DNA of 64,000 bases, taken from NCBI GenBank assembly GCA_902729415.1, contig CACVCF010000001.1:124001-188000 (forward strand), written 5' to 3'. The notes under the pieces were generated by a model. It searched no databases. It had not been told where the DNA came from and saw only the letters and a list, made by a program, of their open reading frames with translations. The DNA comes from Terasakiella magnetica. GTDB taxonomy: Bacteria > Pseudomonadota > Alphaproteobacteria > Rhodospirillales > Magnetospirillaceae. This document shows positions 1 to 8,917 of this stretch, piece after piece. Numbering within the stretch: position 1 is the stretch's first letter; every line of letters begins with the position of its first letter. The position numbers and the translations under genes were made by a program.

Positions 1-149
1 CCATCCCCGCCACCCTGGCTGATGAACGCGCAGCCAATCCGTTCCTGCGCGCCGATATGGGCTCGGTGGCCCGGGCGGTGGGAATGGAGCCCGACGCCCA
101 TCCCAATCTGGTCTTTGCCGAATTGCGCCGCCGCAAGGACGTATTCTAG
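1..149 (+). CDS. gloB: Hydroxyacylglutathione hydrolase (glyoxalase II), C-terminal end only
   Basis: The reading frame enters at the window edge (first full codon at base 3) and ends at TAG 147-149, leaving 48 residues. They contain NPFLRA and end in FAELRRRKDVF, which matches the C-terminal helical domain of glyoxalase II. That enzyme hydrolyses S-D-lactoylglutathione to D-lactate and glutathione in methylglyoxal detoxification. The metallo-beta-lactamase domain lies outside the window, so its metal ligands cannot be checked. The family call rests on the C-terminal signature alone. Confidence 0.8.
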   Translation, partial: IPATLADERAANPFLRADMGSVARAVGMEPDAHPNLVFAELRRRKDVF

Positions 150-242
150 GGCGCTGTCGCCAGTTAGCACACGCCCTGGCGCGGTCTTCCGCACCCTGCT
201 AAGGTCGCCCGCCCCGACCCCTTGCGGATACGGAATTCTGCC

Positions 243-2159
243 ATGTGCGGCTTTGCCGGATTTCTCGATCTCAGCGGCGCCACCCCCGAGCGGGAGACGG
301 TGGTCAAGGCCATGGCTGCGCGGCTGGTCCATCGCGGTCCCGACGACGACGGCATCTGGGTTGACGACGGCGCTGGGCTGGCGCTGGGCTTTCGCCGCCT
401 TGCCATTCTCGATCTCAGCCCCCAGGGCCACCAGCCCATGGTCTCCCATGACGGGCGCTGGGTCATCAGCTTCAACGGCGAGATCTATAACCACGCCGAA
501 TTGCGCGACCGCCTGGGACACCGCCCCTGGCGCGGCCATTCCGATACCGAGATCCTGCTGGAAGCGGTGGCGAAATGGGGTGTCGAAAAAGCGGTGGCCG
601 CCTTCGACGGTATGTTTGCCTTCGCCTTGTGGGACCGCAAGAACCGCATTCTGACCCTGGGGCGCGACCGCTTCGGCGAAAAGCCGCTGTATTGGGCCAC
701 GGTGGACGGAACGCTGGTGTTCGGCTCGGAATTGAAGGCGCTGGCCGCCTTTCCCGGCTGGACCGGCGCGCTGGACCGCGACGCCCTTGGGCTTTTTCTG
801 CGCCTGGGCTGGATTCCCGCCCCCCACACCATCTATGCCGCCGCCCGCAAGCTGGAGCCCGGCACCTTGCTGACCGTCAAGGGAGGCGAGATCACCACCT
901 CGGTCTACTGGTCGGCGGCCCAGCGCGCCCAGGCCATGGAAAACAGCTTTGAAGGCAGCCGCGAGGATGCGGTCGATCAGCTGGATGCGCTGCTGCGCCG
1001 CTCGGTCGGACTGCGGATGCAAGCCGACGTGCCGGTGGGGCTGTTCCTGTCGGGCGGCATCGATTCATCTCTTACCGCCGCCTTGATGCGGCAATTGTCC
1101 GATGCGCCGGTTCATTCCTTCACCATCGGCTTTGATCAAGCCTCGCTGGATGAAAGCCCCCATGCCCGCGCCGTTGCCGATCATCTCGGCACCATCCACA
1201 CCGAAGTGCGGATCTCGGATGCGGAAGCGTTGGGATTGGTCGCGGCCCTGCCCCGCATTTATGATGAACCCTTTGCCGATGCCGCCGCCCTGCCCACCTG
1301 CCTGCTGGCCCAGGTGACCCGGCGCGACGTCACCGTGGCGTTGTCGGGCGACGGTGCCGACGAGCTGTTCGGCGGCTATGGCATCTATCGCTCGATCCCG
1401 CGGGATTGGAGCAAGCTGGCCGCCCGCCCCCAAGCCCTGCGCCAGGCCGAGGCCAAGATGTGCCGTCTGTTGGCCGGACCGGCGGAAGCCCTGGCGGCGG
1501 CAGCGGGATTGTTAAGGAAAAAACGCAGCCATCCCGGCTATCGCCTGGGCCGCAACGCCGAGCAGCTGGGCGCCGCCAGCCTGGCAGCCCTGCTGGGCCT
1601 GCACTATACCCGCTGGCGCGGCATGCCCGAGCCGGTCCTAGGCGCCCACCAGGCCGAGACCCTGTTCACCCGACCGACACCTCCGGTCGGCGATGCGGCG
1701 CTGGCCACCATGCTGCTGGATATCCAGGGCTATTTGCCCGACGACCTGTGCGTCAAGACCGACCGCGCCACCATGGCGGCGTCGCTGGAGGCGCGGCTGC
1801 CCTTCCTGTCCGCCGCCATCGCCGATTTCGCCTGGAGCCTGCCCACCGCCATCAAGATCGAGGGCGATATCGGCAAGGCGGTCTTGCGCCGTCTGCTCTA
1901 CCGTCATGTGCCGCGCGCCCTGGTCGATCGCCCCAAGATGGGCTTTGAAGTGCCGGTAGGGCGCTGGCTGAAGGGCCGCCTCAAGGACTGGGCTGATGAT
2001 CTGCTGTCCGAAGACCGCCTGAAGCGCCAGGGCTGGCTTAACGCCTCCCTGGTGGCTGGATGCTGGCGCGAGCACCGCTCGGGCGCCAAGAACTGGCAGA
2101 CAGAAATCTGGCACGCCTTGATGTTTCAGGCGTGGCTGGAGGAACTAACCCCTTCTTAA
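243..2159 (+). CDS. asnB: Asparagine synthetase (glutamine-hydrolysing)
   Basis: 638 residues. The start is set at ATG 243 because Cys2 (MCGFAGF) must become the N-terminal nucleophile of the class-II glutaminase domain; an upstream in-frame ATG at 222 would bury it. The N-terminal half carries HRGPDDDG and SFNGEIYN, typical of Ntn amidotransferases. The C-terminal half carries the pyrophosphate-binding loop SGGIDSS at residues 270-276, so ammonia released from glutamine would be used to amidate aspartyl-AMP. Homologues also occur in exopolysaccharide clusters, where the acceptor may differ, and aspartate as substrate is the family default. The gene follows gloB by 93 bp. Confidence 0.9.
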   Translation: MCGFAGFLDLSGATPERETVVKAMAARLVHRGPDDDGIWVDDGAGLALGFRRLAILDLSPQGHQPMVSHDGRWVISFNGEIYNHAELRDRLGHRPWRGHSDTEILLEAVAKWGVEKAVAAFDGMFAFALWDRKNRILTLGRDRFGEKPLYWATVDGTLVFGSELKALAAFPGWTGALDRDALGLFLRLGWIPAPHTIYAAARKLEPGTLLTVKGGEITTSVYWSAAQRAQAMENSFEGSREDAVDQLDALLRRSVGLRMQADVPVGLFLSGGIDSSLTAALMRQLSDAPVHSFTIGFDQASLDESPHARAVADHLGTIHTEVRISDAEALGLVAALPRIYDEPFADAAALPTCLLAQVTRRDVTVALSGDGADELFGGYGIYRSIPRDWSKLAARPQALRQAEAKMCRLLAGPAEALAAAAGLLRKKRSHPGYRLGRNAEQLGAASLAALLGLHYTRWRGMPEPVLGAHQAETLFTRPTPPVGDAALATMLLDIQGYLPDDLCVKTDRATMAASLEARLPFLSAAIADFAWSLPTAIKIEGDIGKAVLRRLLYRHVPRALVDRPKMGFEVPVGRWLKGRLKDWADDLLSEDRLKRQGWLNASLVAGCWREHRSGAKNWQTEIWHALMFQAWLEELTPS

Positions 2160-2208
2160 CTTCGCTCCGCATATGCTGAAATCGGGATTATGGGCCGTAC
2201 GACCACGA

Positions 2209-2985
2209 ATGGAAGCATCCGTGCACAAGCCAGCCACGCCCGAGGATCAAGAAGCCCTTTTCCAGATGCTGCTTCGCAAGCTCCCCTCCCTGACGGAGGT
2301 CAAGCAGCTGGAGGAAGCGGCCCTGGTCGCCCTGGCGCTGATGCTGCGCCGCCCCACAGACCGCGAATTGCGCGACGAACTCACCCTTGAAATCAAAGCC
2401 ATTACCGAGGCGATCAAGCCCGGACAGTCCCCCGCCGCCCTCAAGAACGAGATCCGGTTCGCGGCCCGCAACGTCATCAAGGTGCTGCAAGCCGCCAAGG
2501 AACGGCGTCTGCCCCGCCATGTCACTGATAATTGGGCCCAATCCCAGGCCAAACCCGCCCATGCCGTTCACGCTCATCCGCCCAAAGCCGGACCCAACCG
2601 CCAGCGCCTGATCATCGGTCTGCTGCTGGCGGCGACGGCGGTATTCGGCGGCTGGGCCTGGTGGAGCAACAGCCGCTCGGATGAAGCCAGTGGCGGGTCG
2701 GAGGCCAAGCGCTTCGCCGAACAGATCTTTGCCGCCGCCCAGGGCAACGCTCCCGCCACCCATATGTTCGGCGGGCGGCTGCGGGTGGCGATGGTGGGCG
2801 ACCGGCTGGCCGTGATCGCCGAAGGCGTGCCGCCCAAGATCTGTTCCGCCTCGGGCTGGAGCCTGTCCCACAAGGGTATCCTCACCATCAACGGCATCAC
2901 GCCGGTGCGCATTTCGTCCGGCAAGGTGACCGAGCTGTGCAACAGTGAAGAAGGCGACGCCGCCATCATGTGGATGCCGAAGTGA
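2209..2985 (+). CDS. Membrane-anchored protein of unknown function
   Basis: About 258 residues from ATG 2209. ATG 2173 and GTG 2221 are alternatives, the latter having a GGAAG shortly upstream. The N-terminal part is helical and charged and probably cytoplasmic. One transmembrane segment follows a basic stretch (RQRLIIGLLLAATAVFGG), and a periplasmic domain of about 100 residues with two cysteines ends the protein. No family is recognised. The end overlaps the start of the M23 peptidase gene by 16 bp, so the two are probably translated together and a cell-envelope role is plausible. Confidence 0.7.
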   Translation: MEASVHKPATPEDQEALFQMLLRKLPSLTEVKQLEEAALVALALMLRRPTDRELRDELTLEIKAITEAIKPGQSPAALKNEIRFAARNVIKVLQAAKERRLPRHVTDNWAQSQAKPAHAVHAHPPKAGPNRQRLIIGLLLAATAVFGGWAWWSNSRSDEASGGSEAKRFAEQIFAAAQGNAPATHMFGGRLRVAMVGDRLAVIAEGVPPKICSASGWSLSHKGILTINGITPVRISSGKVTELCNSEEGDAAIMWMPK

Positions 2986-3809
2986 GGTGGCCGCCATTGC
3001 TCGGACGGTGGGTGCTGTTCCTGGCGCTGGGGCTGGCGGCCATGCCCGCCGGGGCTGAAACCACCCTGACCGGCCGGTTCGAACAGGCCGGTCTGGTCCG
3101 GGGCCAGACCAGTCCCGGCACCACGGTTCTACTGGATTCCCGCCCGGTGCCGGTGGATGGCGGCGGACATTTCCTTCTGGGCTTTGCCCGCGATGCCGCC
3201 GCCACCAGCACATTGACCATCCACAACCGGGAGGGAGCCGAGGAGGTCCGCAGCCTGAGCATCGCCCGCCGCGACTGGGCGGTTCAGCGCATCGAAGGAT
3301 TGCCGCGCGACAAGGCCGCGCCCGACCCGGCGGCGGTGGCGCGGATCCTGGCCGAGGCCGAGATGCTGCGAACCCTCAGGGCCAAGATCACCACCGCTGC
3401 CATGTTCCTGGACGGGCTGATCCGACCGGCGGACGGCATCGTCTCGGGCGTGTTCGGCAGTCAGCGGGTCTATAATGGGACCCCCGGCGCCCCCCATTCC
3501 GGCCTGGATATCGCCGCTCCCAGCGGCTCGCCCGTGCGTGCCGCCGCCGATGGCGTGGTGGTGCTGGCGGCGCCCGATTTATTCCTGACCGGCAAGACGG
3601 TGATGATCGATCACGGCCTGGGGCTGATGTCCAGCTATGCTCATCTGTCACGCATCGATGTGGAAGCGGGGGCGCGGGTCGGACGCGGCGAGACCATCGG
3701 CGCCATCGGCGCCACCGGATTGGCCACCGGCGCCCATCTCCATTGGGGGCTGTCCTGGCTGGATACCCGCCTGGACCCCGAGGCTGGTCTGGCCGCCCTT
3801 GGGCGCTGA
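2970..3809 (+). CDS. M23 family metallopeptidase (LytM-type), exported
   Basis: 279 residues. A signal peptide (about residues 10-29, ending in AMPAGAE) is followed by a linker domain and a C-terminal M23 domain. That domain shows the zinc-site motifs HSGLDIAAPSG and HLHWGL, with the usual PVRAAADGVVV between them. Such proteins cleave peptidoglycan cross-bridges in the periplasm or, when degenerate, activate amidases. Here the H-x3-D and H-x-H ligand sets both look intact. It overlaps the upstream membrane-protein gene and no partner amidase is nearby. Confidence 0.88.
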   Translation: MDAEVRWPPLLGRWVLFLALGLAAMPAGAETTLTGRFEQAGLVRGQTSPGTTVLLDSRPVPVDGGGHFLLGFARDAAATSTLTIHNREGAEEVRSLSIARRDWAVQRIEGLPRDKAAPDPAAVARILAEAEMLRTLRAKITTAAMFLDGLIRPADGIVSGVFGSQRVYNGTPGAPHSGLDIAAPSGSPVRAAADGVVVLAAPDLFLTGKTVMIDHGLGLMSSYAHLSRIDVEAGARVGRGETIGAIGATGLATGAHLHWGLSWLDTRLDPEAGLAALGR

Positions 3810-3904
3810 CTAATTCTTTTGCGCATATTTTCTTGCGAAAGGCGTATGCACTCATACCCAGGCATAGGCTATAAGAGAGTGACTACCACTTCGGGAGCAC
3901 TCCC

Positions 3905-4096
3905 ATGGCAACGCAAGATGGCAACACCGACCCGAGCGAACCGGCAGACGTGCCCTTACTCGATGAGTTAGAAAGTAACGTCCGCAAAATCCTCGACCAG
4001 CCCGGCATTCACAACGCCATGACGGTGGTGATGGCGCGCGAATCGATGCAGATCCTCGACCGCCTCAGAAGTCAGGATACTCAGCAAACCCCTTGA
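3905..4096 (+). CDS. Small acidic protein of unknown function (63 aa)
   Basis: ATG 3905 is preceded by GGGAGCAC about 8 bases upstream, and the codon use is normal for the region. The protein has an acidic N-terminus and a probable helix (DELESNVRKILDQPGIHNAM). No signal peptide, membrane segment or cysteine is seen, and no family is recognised. It does not show the signature of XseB or other common small alphaproteobacterial proteins. It stands alone between the M23 peptidase and cbiD on the same strand. Confidence 0.6.
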   Translation: MATQDGNTDPSEPADVPLLDELESNVRKILDQPGIHNAMTVVMARESMQILDRLRSQDTQQTP

Positions 4097-4168
4097 TTAG
4101 AATTTTTCGTAGCGAGGCTGATGCACTCTAGGCTTCGCGTCAGAGGCCCGGCGTCATAAACTTGGGTC

Positions 4169-5224
4169 ATGATCGATCCGCCGCTTCGCAAGGGATGGAC
4201 TACCGGTGCCTGCGCCGCCGCCGCCGCCAAGGCGGCGTTTGCCGCGCTTTGCGGCCACGGATTTCCCGATCCGGTCACTATCCGCCTGCCCCGAGGCGAA
4301 AGCCCTGGCTTTGTCCTGTCCCGGCGCGAACGCGGTCCGAACAGCGCCACGGCGGGGGTGATCAAGGATGCGGGCGACGACCCCGACATCACCCATGGCG
4401 CCGAGATCATCGCCACCGTTGAGCCCGCAACCAAAGGCAGCGGCGTGACCTTCCGCGCCGGAGCGGGGGTGGGCCGCATCACCCTGCCCGGCCTTCCCGT
4501 TCCACCGGGCGAGCCCGCCATCAATCCCGGCCCGCGCCAGCAGATCATCGCCAATCTGCACGACGTCGCCGCCGATTGCGATCTGACCGTCACCTTGTCC
4601 ATTCCCGGCGGCGAGGATCTGGCAACCAAGACCTTGAACCCACGCCTGGGTATCCTGGGGGGACTGTCGATTCTGGGCACCACCGGCGTGGTGCTGCCCT
4701 ATTCCTGCGCCGCCTGGGTCCATTCCATCCATCGCGGTGTCGATGTCGCCCGTGCCGCCGGGTTGTCCCATCTGGCGGGCTGCACCGGCAAGACCTCCGA
4801 AGCCGCTGCCCATCGTCTGCTGGGGTTGCCCGACCTTGCCCTCATGGATATGGGTGACATGGCGGGCGCCCTGCTCAAATACCTGCGCCGCCATCCGGTG
4901 GAGCGCCTGACCCTGGTGGGAGGCTTCGCCAAGCTGGCCAAGCTGGCCGCCGGCCACCTCGACCTTCATTCCAAGGCCAGCCGGGTGGATCAGTCCCTGC
5001 TGGCCGCGATGCTGGCCGAACTGGGAGCAGAGCCCGAGCGGGTCGAGGCCGCCCGAGGAGCGGCTTCGGCGGCCCAGGCGCTGATCCTGGCCGGAACACT
5101 GCCGCTGGGCGACCGCGTGGCGCGGCGGGCCCGTGAAGTGGCCCTGGCCACCCTCTCGGGCGGCATCGAAATCAGTGTTATTGCCATTGACCGGACAGGA
5201 AAGGTGGTGGGCCGTGCGGACTAA
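4169..5224 (+). CDS. cbiD: Cobalt-precorrin-5B (C1)-methyltransferase
   Basis: 351 residues. The N-terminus LRKGWTTGACAAAAAKAA is the CbiD signature (GxTTGxCAAAAAKAA), and GGISILGTTG-like and CTGKTSE motifs follow. CbiD transfers a methyl group from S-adenosylmethionine to C1 of cobalt-precorrin-5B in the oxygen-independent cobalamin route, in the cytoplasm. The end overlaps cobK by 11 bp, so the two are translationally linked. No cobalamin riboswitch is recognisable in the 72 bp upstream. Confidence 0.95.
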   Translation: MIDPPLRKGWTTGACAAAAAKAAFAALCGHGFPDPVTIRLPRGESPGFVLSRRERGPNSATAGVIKDAGDDPDITHGAEIIATVEPATKGSGVTFRAGAGVGRITLPGLPVPPGEPAINPGPRQQIIANLHDVAADCDLTVTLSIPGGEDLATKTLNPRLGILGGLSILGTTGVVLPYSCAAWVHSIHRGVDVARAAGLSHLAGCTGKTSEAAAHRLLGLPDLALMDMGDMAGALLKYLRRHPVERLTLVGGFAKLAKLAAGHLDLHSKASRVDQSLLAAMLAELGAEPERVEAARGAASAAQALILAGTLPLGDRVARRAREVALATLSGGIEISVIAIDRTGKVVGRAD

Positions 5225-5948
5225 GCTCCTCATTCTCGGCGGGACCGGCGATGCCGCCGCCTTGGCCTGGGCGGTGGAAGCCGCCTATGGCACACATATC
5301 GAGACCATCACCTCGCTGGCAGGAAGGGCCGGCATCCCCGACCTGCCGGGCCACGTCCATGTCGGCGGCTTTGGCGGTGCCGAGGGACTGCAAGCCTATC
5401 TCAAGGCCGAAGCCATCGGCCGGGTCATCGACGCCACCCACCCCTTCGCTGCTCGCATTTCCGCCCATGCCGAAGCCGCCTGCGCCGCCTTGGGCCTGCC
5501 GCGTCTGGTTCTGGCCCGACCGGAATGGACGCCCCAGCCCGGTGACCGCTGGATCGAGGTTGCCTCCATGGCCGAGGCGGCGGCGGCGCTACCCCGCCTG
5601 GGCCGCTGCGCCTTTCTTACGGTGGGAGCGGGGGAGACCGCGGCCTTCACCCATCTGCCGGAGGTGTGGTTTCTGGTGCGGCTGCTCAAGGACGAGCCAC
5701 TGCCCCTGGCCCGCTATGGCGTGGTGACGGCAAGACCGCCCTTCACGGTGGAAGGCGAGCGTCACCTGATGCAAGACCACGCCATCGACCTGCTGGTCAG
5801 CAAGAATTCCGGCGGCACCGCCACCTACGCCAAGATCGAGGCCGCCCGTATCCTCGGCCTGCCGGTGCTGATGATCCGGCGGCCGCCCCCTCCCGGCGGA
5901 CCGATGGTTGAAACCGTCCAGGCAGCGGTGGAGTGGGCTGGATACTAG
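5214..5948 (+). CDS. cobK: Precorrin-6A/cobalt-precorrin-6A reductase
   Basis: 244 residues from GTG 5214, chosen because it places LLILGGTGDA at the N-terminus as in the family and has AGGAAAGG upstream within the end of cbiD. The glycine-rich motif binds NADPH. Further family signatures are DATHPFAARIS near residue 75 and SKNSGGTATYAKIEAAR near the C-terminus. The enzyme reduces the macrocycle of (cobalt-)precorrin-6A to the dihydro form. Pairing with cbiD points to the cobalt-early pathway. Confidence 0.93.
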   Translation: MRTKLLILGGTGDAAALAWAVEAAYGTHIETITSLAGRAGIPDLPGHVHVGGFGGAEGLQAYLKAEAIGRVIDATHPFAARISAHAEAACAALGLPRLVLARPEWTPQPGDRWIEVASMAEAAAALPRLGRCAFLTVGAGETAAFTHLPEVWFLVRLLKDEPLPLARYGVVTARPPFTVEGERHLMQDHAIDLLVSKNSGGTATYAKIEAARILGLPVLMIRRPPPPGGPMVETVQAAVEWAGY

Positions 5949-5963
5949 AGTTTCCGGCCAAGC

Positions 5964-8534
5964 TTACGCCGCCTTTTCCGCCGTCATGCCCGACAAGATG
6001 GCGCGGATTTCCGGCACGCACGAGCCGCAATTGGTCCCAGCCTTCAGCATGGCGCCGACTTCGGCGGCGGTGGAAAGGCGATGCTCGGCGATGGTGCTGC
6101 GAATGGCCTCCAGCCCCACCTGGAAGCAGGCACAAACGATCTTGTCGCGGCCTCGGTCGCCGCCGGGCGGAGCCCCCGCCAGCAAGGTGACCCGCTCGGT
6201 GCCATCGATGATGGCCCGGCCAAAGGCGCGAGCCACCCAATCGGGTGAGAAGTCGGTGGCCCAGGGGAAGATGAACAGCACCGAATCCAGCCGCCCCTCC
6301 ACCAGCCGGGCGGCGCGATAATGCCCCCGGTTGGGGTCGAGATATTCCAGCCACTCGCCGTCCGCCCCCAGCCATTGCTTGGCCGTGACCGGCCAATCCT
6401 CGCCCGTTTCACCCGCCAGCCGCCACGCGGCATGAGCCTCGCCCGCCGCCTTGGCCCAGACGATGCCGTCAGGCAGTTCTACCGCCTGACGACTAAGCAG
6501 CACGCCATGCCAGCGGGCGGCAACCGGCTCGACTCGGATGGGGGTATGCTTCAGTTCTGGCTGGCCCGAGACCGGATCGGTCGCGGCGTCGATCAGGGTT
6601 CCCACCACGGCACAGGATGCGGTCCGGTCAGTCCAGTGAATGGGCAAGAAGGCGCCGCCGGGGCGCATGCCGCCATCCTGGGCTACCCGCACCACCACCT
6701 GTCCCCGGCGCGAACTGACCCGCGCCAGTCCGCCATCGGCAAGGCCGTAGCGGGTGATATCGTCGGGATGCAGCGACAACAGCGGTTCGGGAGCATGGGC
6801 GGCCAGCCGGGGCGAGCGCCCGGTGCGGGTCATGGTGTGCCACTGATCGCGCATGCGGCCGGTATTGAGCACCAGGGGATAGGCCTCGTCGGCCAGGACG
6901 GCGGGATCGCGGGGGGTCACAGCCACCCGGACCGGTTCGCCGTCGGCGGTGAAGTAGCGCCCGTCGGCAAACATCCGCGCCGTACCCCGGCCCGCTTCCC
7001 GCACCGGCCATTGGATGGGCTCCAAAGCCTGGTAATCGGCGCCGATCAAGCCAGAGAGATCAAGGTCGCGGCGGCCGGAATTCTCGAAGGCGGTCAGGCG
7101 GCAGTGCTCATCAAAGATCCCGGCAGGCGAGGTATAGGCAAAGGCCTCGGCAAAACCCAGCCGCGACGCCACCTGGGAGATGATCCACCAATCGCCCTTG
7201 GCCTCACCCGGTGCGGGCAGGAATGGCCGCTGACGCGAGATGCGGCGTTCGGAATTGGTCACCGTGCCATCCTTTTCGCCCCAGGCCAATGCGGGCAGGC
7301 GCACATGGGCGAGGCGTGCGGTATCGGTGTCGGCCTCGCAATCGGACACCACCACGAAGGGACACACCGCCATGGCTTGGCGCACCAGATCGGCCTCGGG
7401 CAGGCTGACCGCCGGATTGGTCGCCATCACCCACAGCGCCTTGATGCGCCCATCCTTGACAGCCCGGAACAGATCCACCGCCTTCAAGCCCGGCGCAGAT
7501 GCCATGCGCGCCGCGTTCCAGAACCGCCCCACCCGATCGATGGCGGGCGGGTCGAAGGTCATATGCGCCGCCAGCATGTTGGCAAGGCCGCCGACCTCGC
7601 GCCCGCCCATGGCATTGGGCTGGCCGGTCAGCGAAAACGGCCCCATGCCCGGCCTGCCGATCCGCCCCGTCACCAGATGGCAATTAATGATGGCATCGAC
7701 CTTGTCGGTGCCCGATGTGGACTGGTTGATACCCTGGGACCACAGGGTCACGACCTTCTCGGTGGCGGCGAACCAGGAGTAGAAGGTGACGATCTGATCC
7801 AGCGGCACGCCGCATTCGGCCTCGGTTTCCTTGCCTTCAAGATAGGCGTGCAGACCGTTGAACAGCACCGCGTCGGTGCCGGGGCTGATCGCCAGGTGCA
7901 GATCAGCGCATTCGGCGGTGGCGGTGCGGCGGGGGTCGATCACCACGATCCTCATGGCGGGCCGCCGGGTCTTTTCCGCCAGAATGCGCTGGAACAGCAC
8001 CGGGTGGCACCATGCGGCGTTGGAGCCGACCAGCACCACCAGATCGGCCAATTCCAGATCCTCATAACAACCGGGAACGGTGTCTGAGCCAAAGGCCCGC
8101 ACATGCCCGGCCACGGTGGACGACATGCACAGGCGCGAATTGGTGTCGATATTGGCCGAGCCAATGAAACCCTTCATCAGCTTGTTGGCAGCGTAGTAAT
8201 CCTCGGTCAGCAATTGGCCAGAGACGTAAAAGGCCACCGAATCGGGACCATGGCGCAAGATGGTGGCGGCAAAGCGCTCGGCCACCCGGTCCAGGGCCTG
8301 ATCCCAGCCAACGCGCTCTCCGTTGATTTCGGGATGGAGCAGGCGCCCGTCGAGCCCCACCGTCTCCATCAGGGTCGAGCCCTTGACGCAGAGGCGGCCG
8401 AAATTGGCGGGATGATCGGGATCGCCCCGCACTTTCCAGCCATCCTCACCCCGTTCGGCCAGGACGCCGCAGCCGACGCCGCAATAGGGACAGGTGGAGC
8501 GGATGGGGTCAGAACCTATCTGGGAAGTTGTCAT
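5964..8534 (-). CDS. nasA: Assimilatory nitrate reductase, catalytic subunit
   Basis: 856 residues. The N-terminus binds a [4Fe-4S] cluster (CPYCGVGC, then the fourth Cys in GRLCVKG). A molybdopterin oxidoreductase core follows, and a C-terminal BFD-type [2Fe-2S] domain carries CACF and later NCGSC. This is the NasA/NarB type, a cytoplasmic enzyme reducing nitrate to nitrite with bis-MGD molybdenum. It is the last gene of the operon nrtA-nrtB-nrtDC-nirB-nirD-nasA. The required molybdate uptake genes are at 37.7-40.3 kb. The gap to cobK downstream is 15 bp and convergent. Confidence 0.95.
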   Translation of the reverse strand: MTTSQIGSDPIRSTCPYCGVGCGVLAERGEDGWKVRGDPDHPANFGRLCVKGSTLMETVGLDGRLLHPEINGERVGWDQALDRVAERFAATILRHGPDSVAFYVSGQLLTEDYYAANKLMKGFIGSANIDTNSRLCMSSTVAGHVRAFGSDTVPGCYEDLELADLVVLVGSNAAWCHPVLFQRILAEKTRRPAMRIVVIDPRRTATAECADLHLAISPGTDAVLFNGLHAYLEGKETEAECGVPLDQIVTFYSWFAATEKVVTLWSQGINQSTSGTDKVDAIINCHLVTGRIGRPGMGPFSLTGQPNAMGGREVGGLANMLAAHMTFDPPAIDRVGRFWNAARMASAPGLKAVDLFRAVKDGRIKALWVMATNPAVSLPEADLVRQAMAVCPFVVVSDCEADTDTARLAHVRLPALAWGEKDGTVTNSERRISRQRPFLPAPGEAKGDWWIISQVASRLGFAEAFAYTSPAGIFDEHCRLTAFENSGRRDLDLSGLIGADYQALEPIQWPVREAGRGTARMFADGRYFTADGEPVRVAVTPRDPAVLADEAYPLVLNTGRMRDQWHTMTRTGRSPRLAAHAPEPLLSLHPDDITRYGLADGGLARVSSRRGQVVVRVAQDGGMRPGGAFLPIHWTDRTASCAVVGTLIDAATDPVSGQPELKHTPIRVEPVAARWHGVLLSRQAVELPDGIVWAKAAGEAHAAWRLAGETGEDWPVTAKQWLGADGEWLEYLDPNRGHYRAARLVEGRLDSVLFIFPWATDFSPDWVARAFGRAIIDGTERVTLLAGAPPGGDRGRDKIVCACFQVGLEAIRSTIAEHRLSTAAEVGAMLKAGTNCGSCVPEIRAILSGMTAEKAA

Positions 8535-8579
8535 GGAATTTCATCGCCTCCGCAACGGTTCGCATGCCAAGTCAGGCGC

Positions 8580-8915
8580 TCAGCCATGGCTCACCTGCCG
8601 TCCAGCTTTCAGCTCCAGCCAGACGGCGCCGTCCACCAGACGCGATGGCACCGTGCGGGTGCAACCCTTGTCGGGGGCGGTGGCCTCGCCGGTGGCGAGA
8701 TCGATCACCCAATTGTGCAGCGGGCACGCCACCACCCGGCCGGAAACGATGCCTTCCGACAGCGGCCCGCCTTTGTGAGGGCAGCGGTTGAACATGGCGA
8801 ACACCTCGTCGTCGCTGGTGCGGAACACCGCCACCTGGCCCTGTTCGGTTTCGATGGTGCGCGATCCCAGGCGGGGAATATCGGACAAAAGGCCGATCTT
8901 GATCCAGGTCTGCAT
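8580..8915 (-). CDS. nirD: Nitrite reductase (NADH) small subunit, Rieske type
   Basis: 111 residues with the Rieske ligand pattern CPHKGGPL and CPLHNW, the C-x-H and C-x2-H pairs of a [2Fe-2S] ferredoxin domain. Unlike enteric NirD, whose Rieske-like fold lacks cluster ligands, all four ligands are visible here. It is the partner of NirB in reducing nitrite to ammonium. It starts 2 bp after nirB ends and has a 45-bp gap to nasA. Confidence 0.93.
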   Translation of the reverse strand: MQTWIKIGLLSDIPRLGSRTIETEQGQVAVFRTSDDEVFAMFNRCPHKGGPLSEGIVSGRVVACPLHNWVIDLATGEATAPDKGCTRTVPSRLVDGAVWLELKAGRQVSHG

Positions 8916-8917
8916 GG

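Noticed and set aside
4097-4168. Possible cobalamin riboswitch before cbiD
   Set aside because: The gap is only 72 bp and no B12-box-like sequence is visible.
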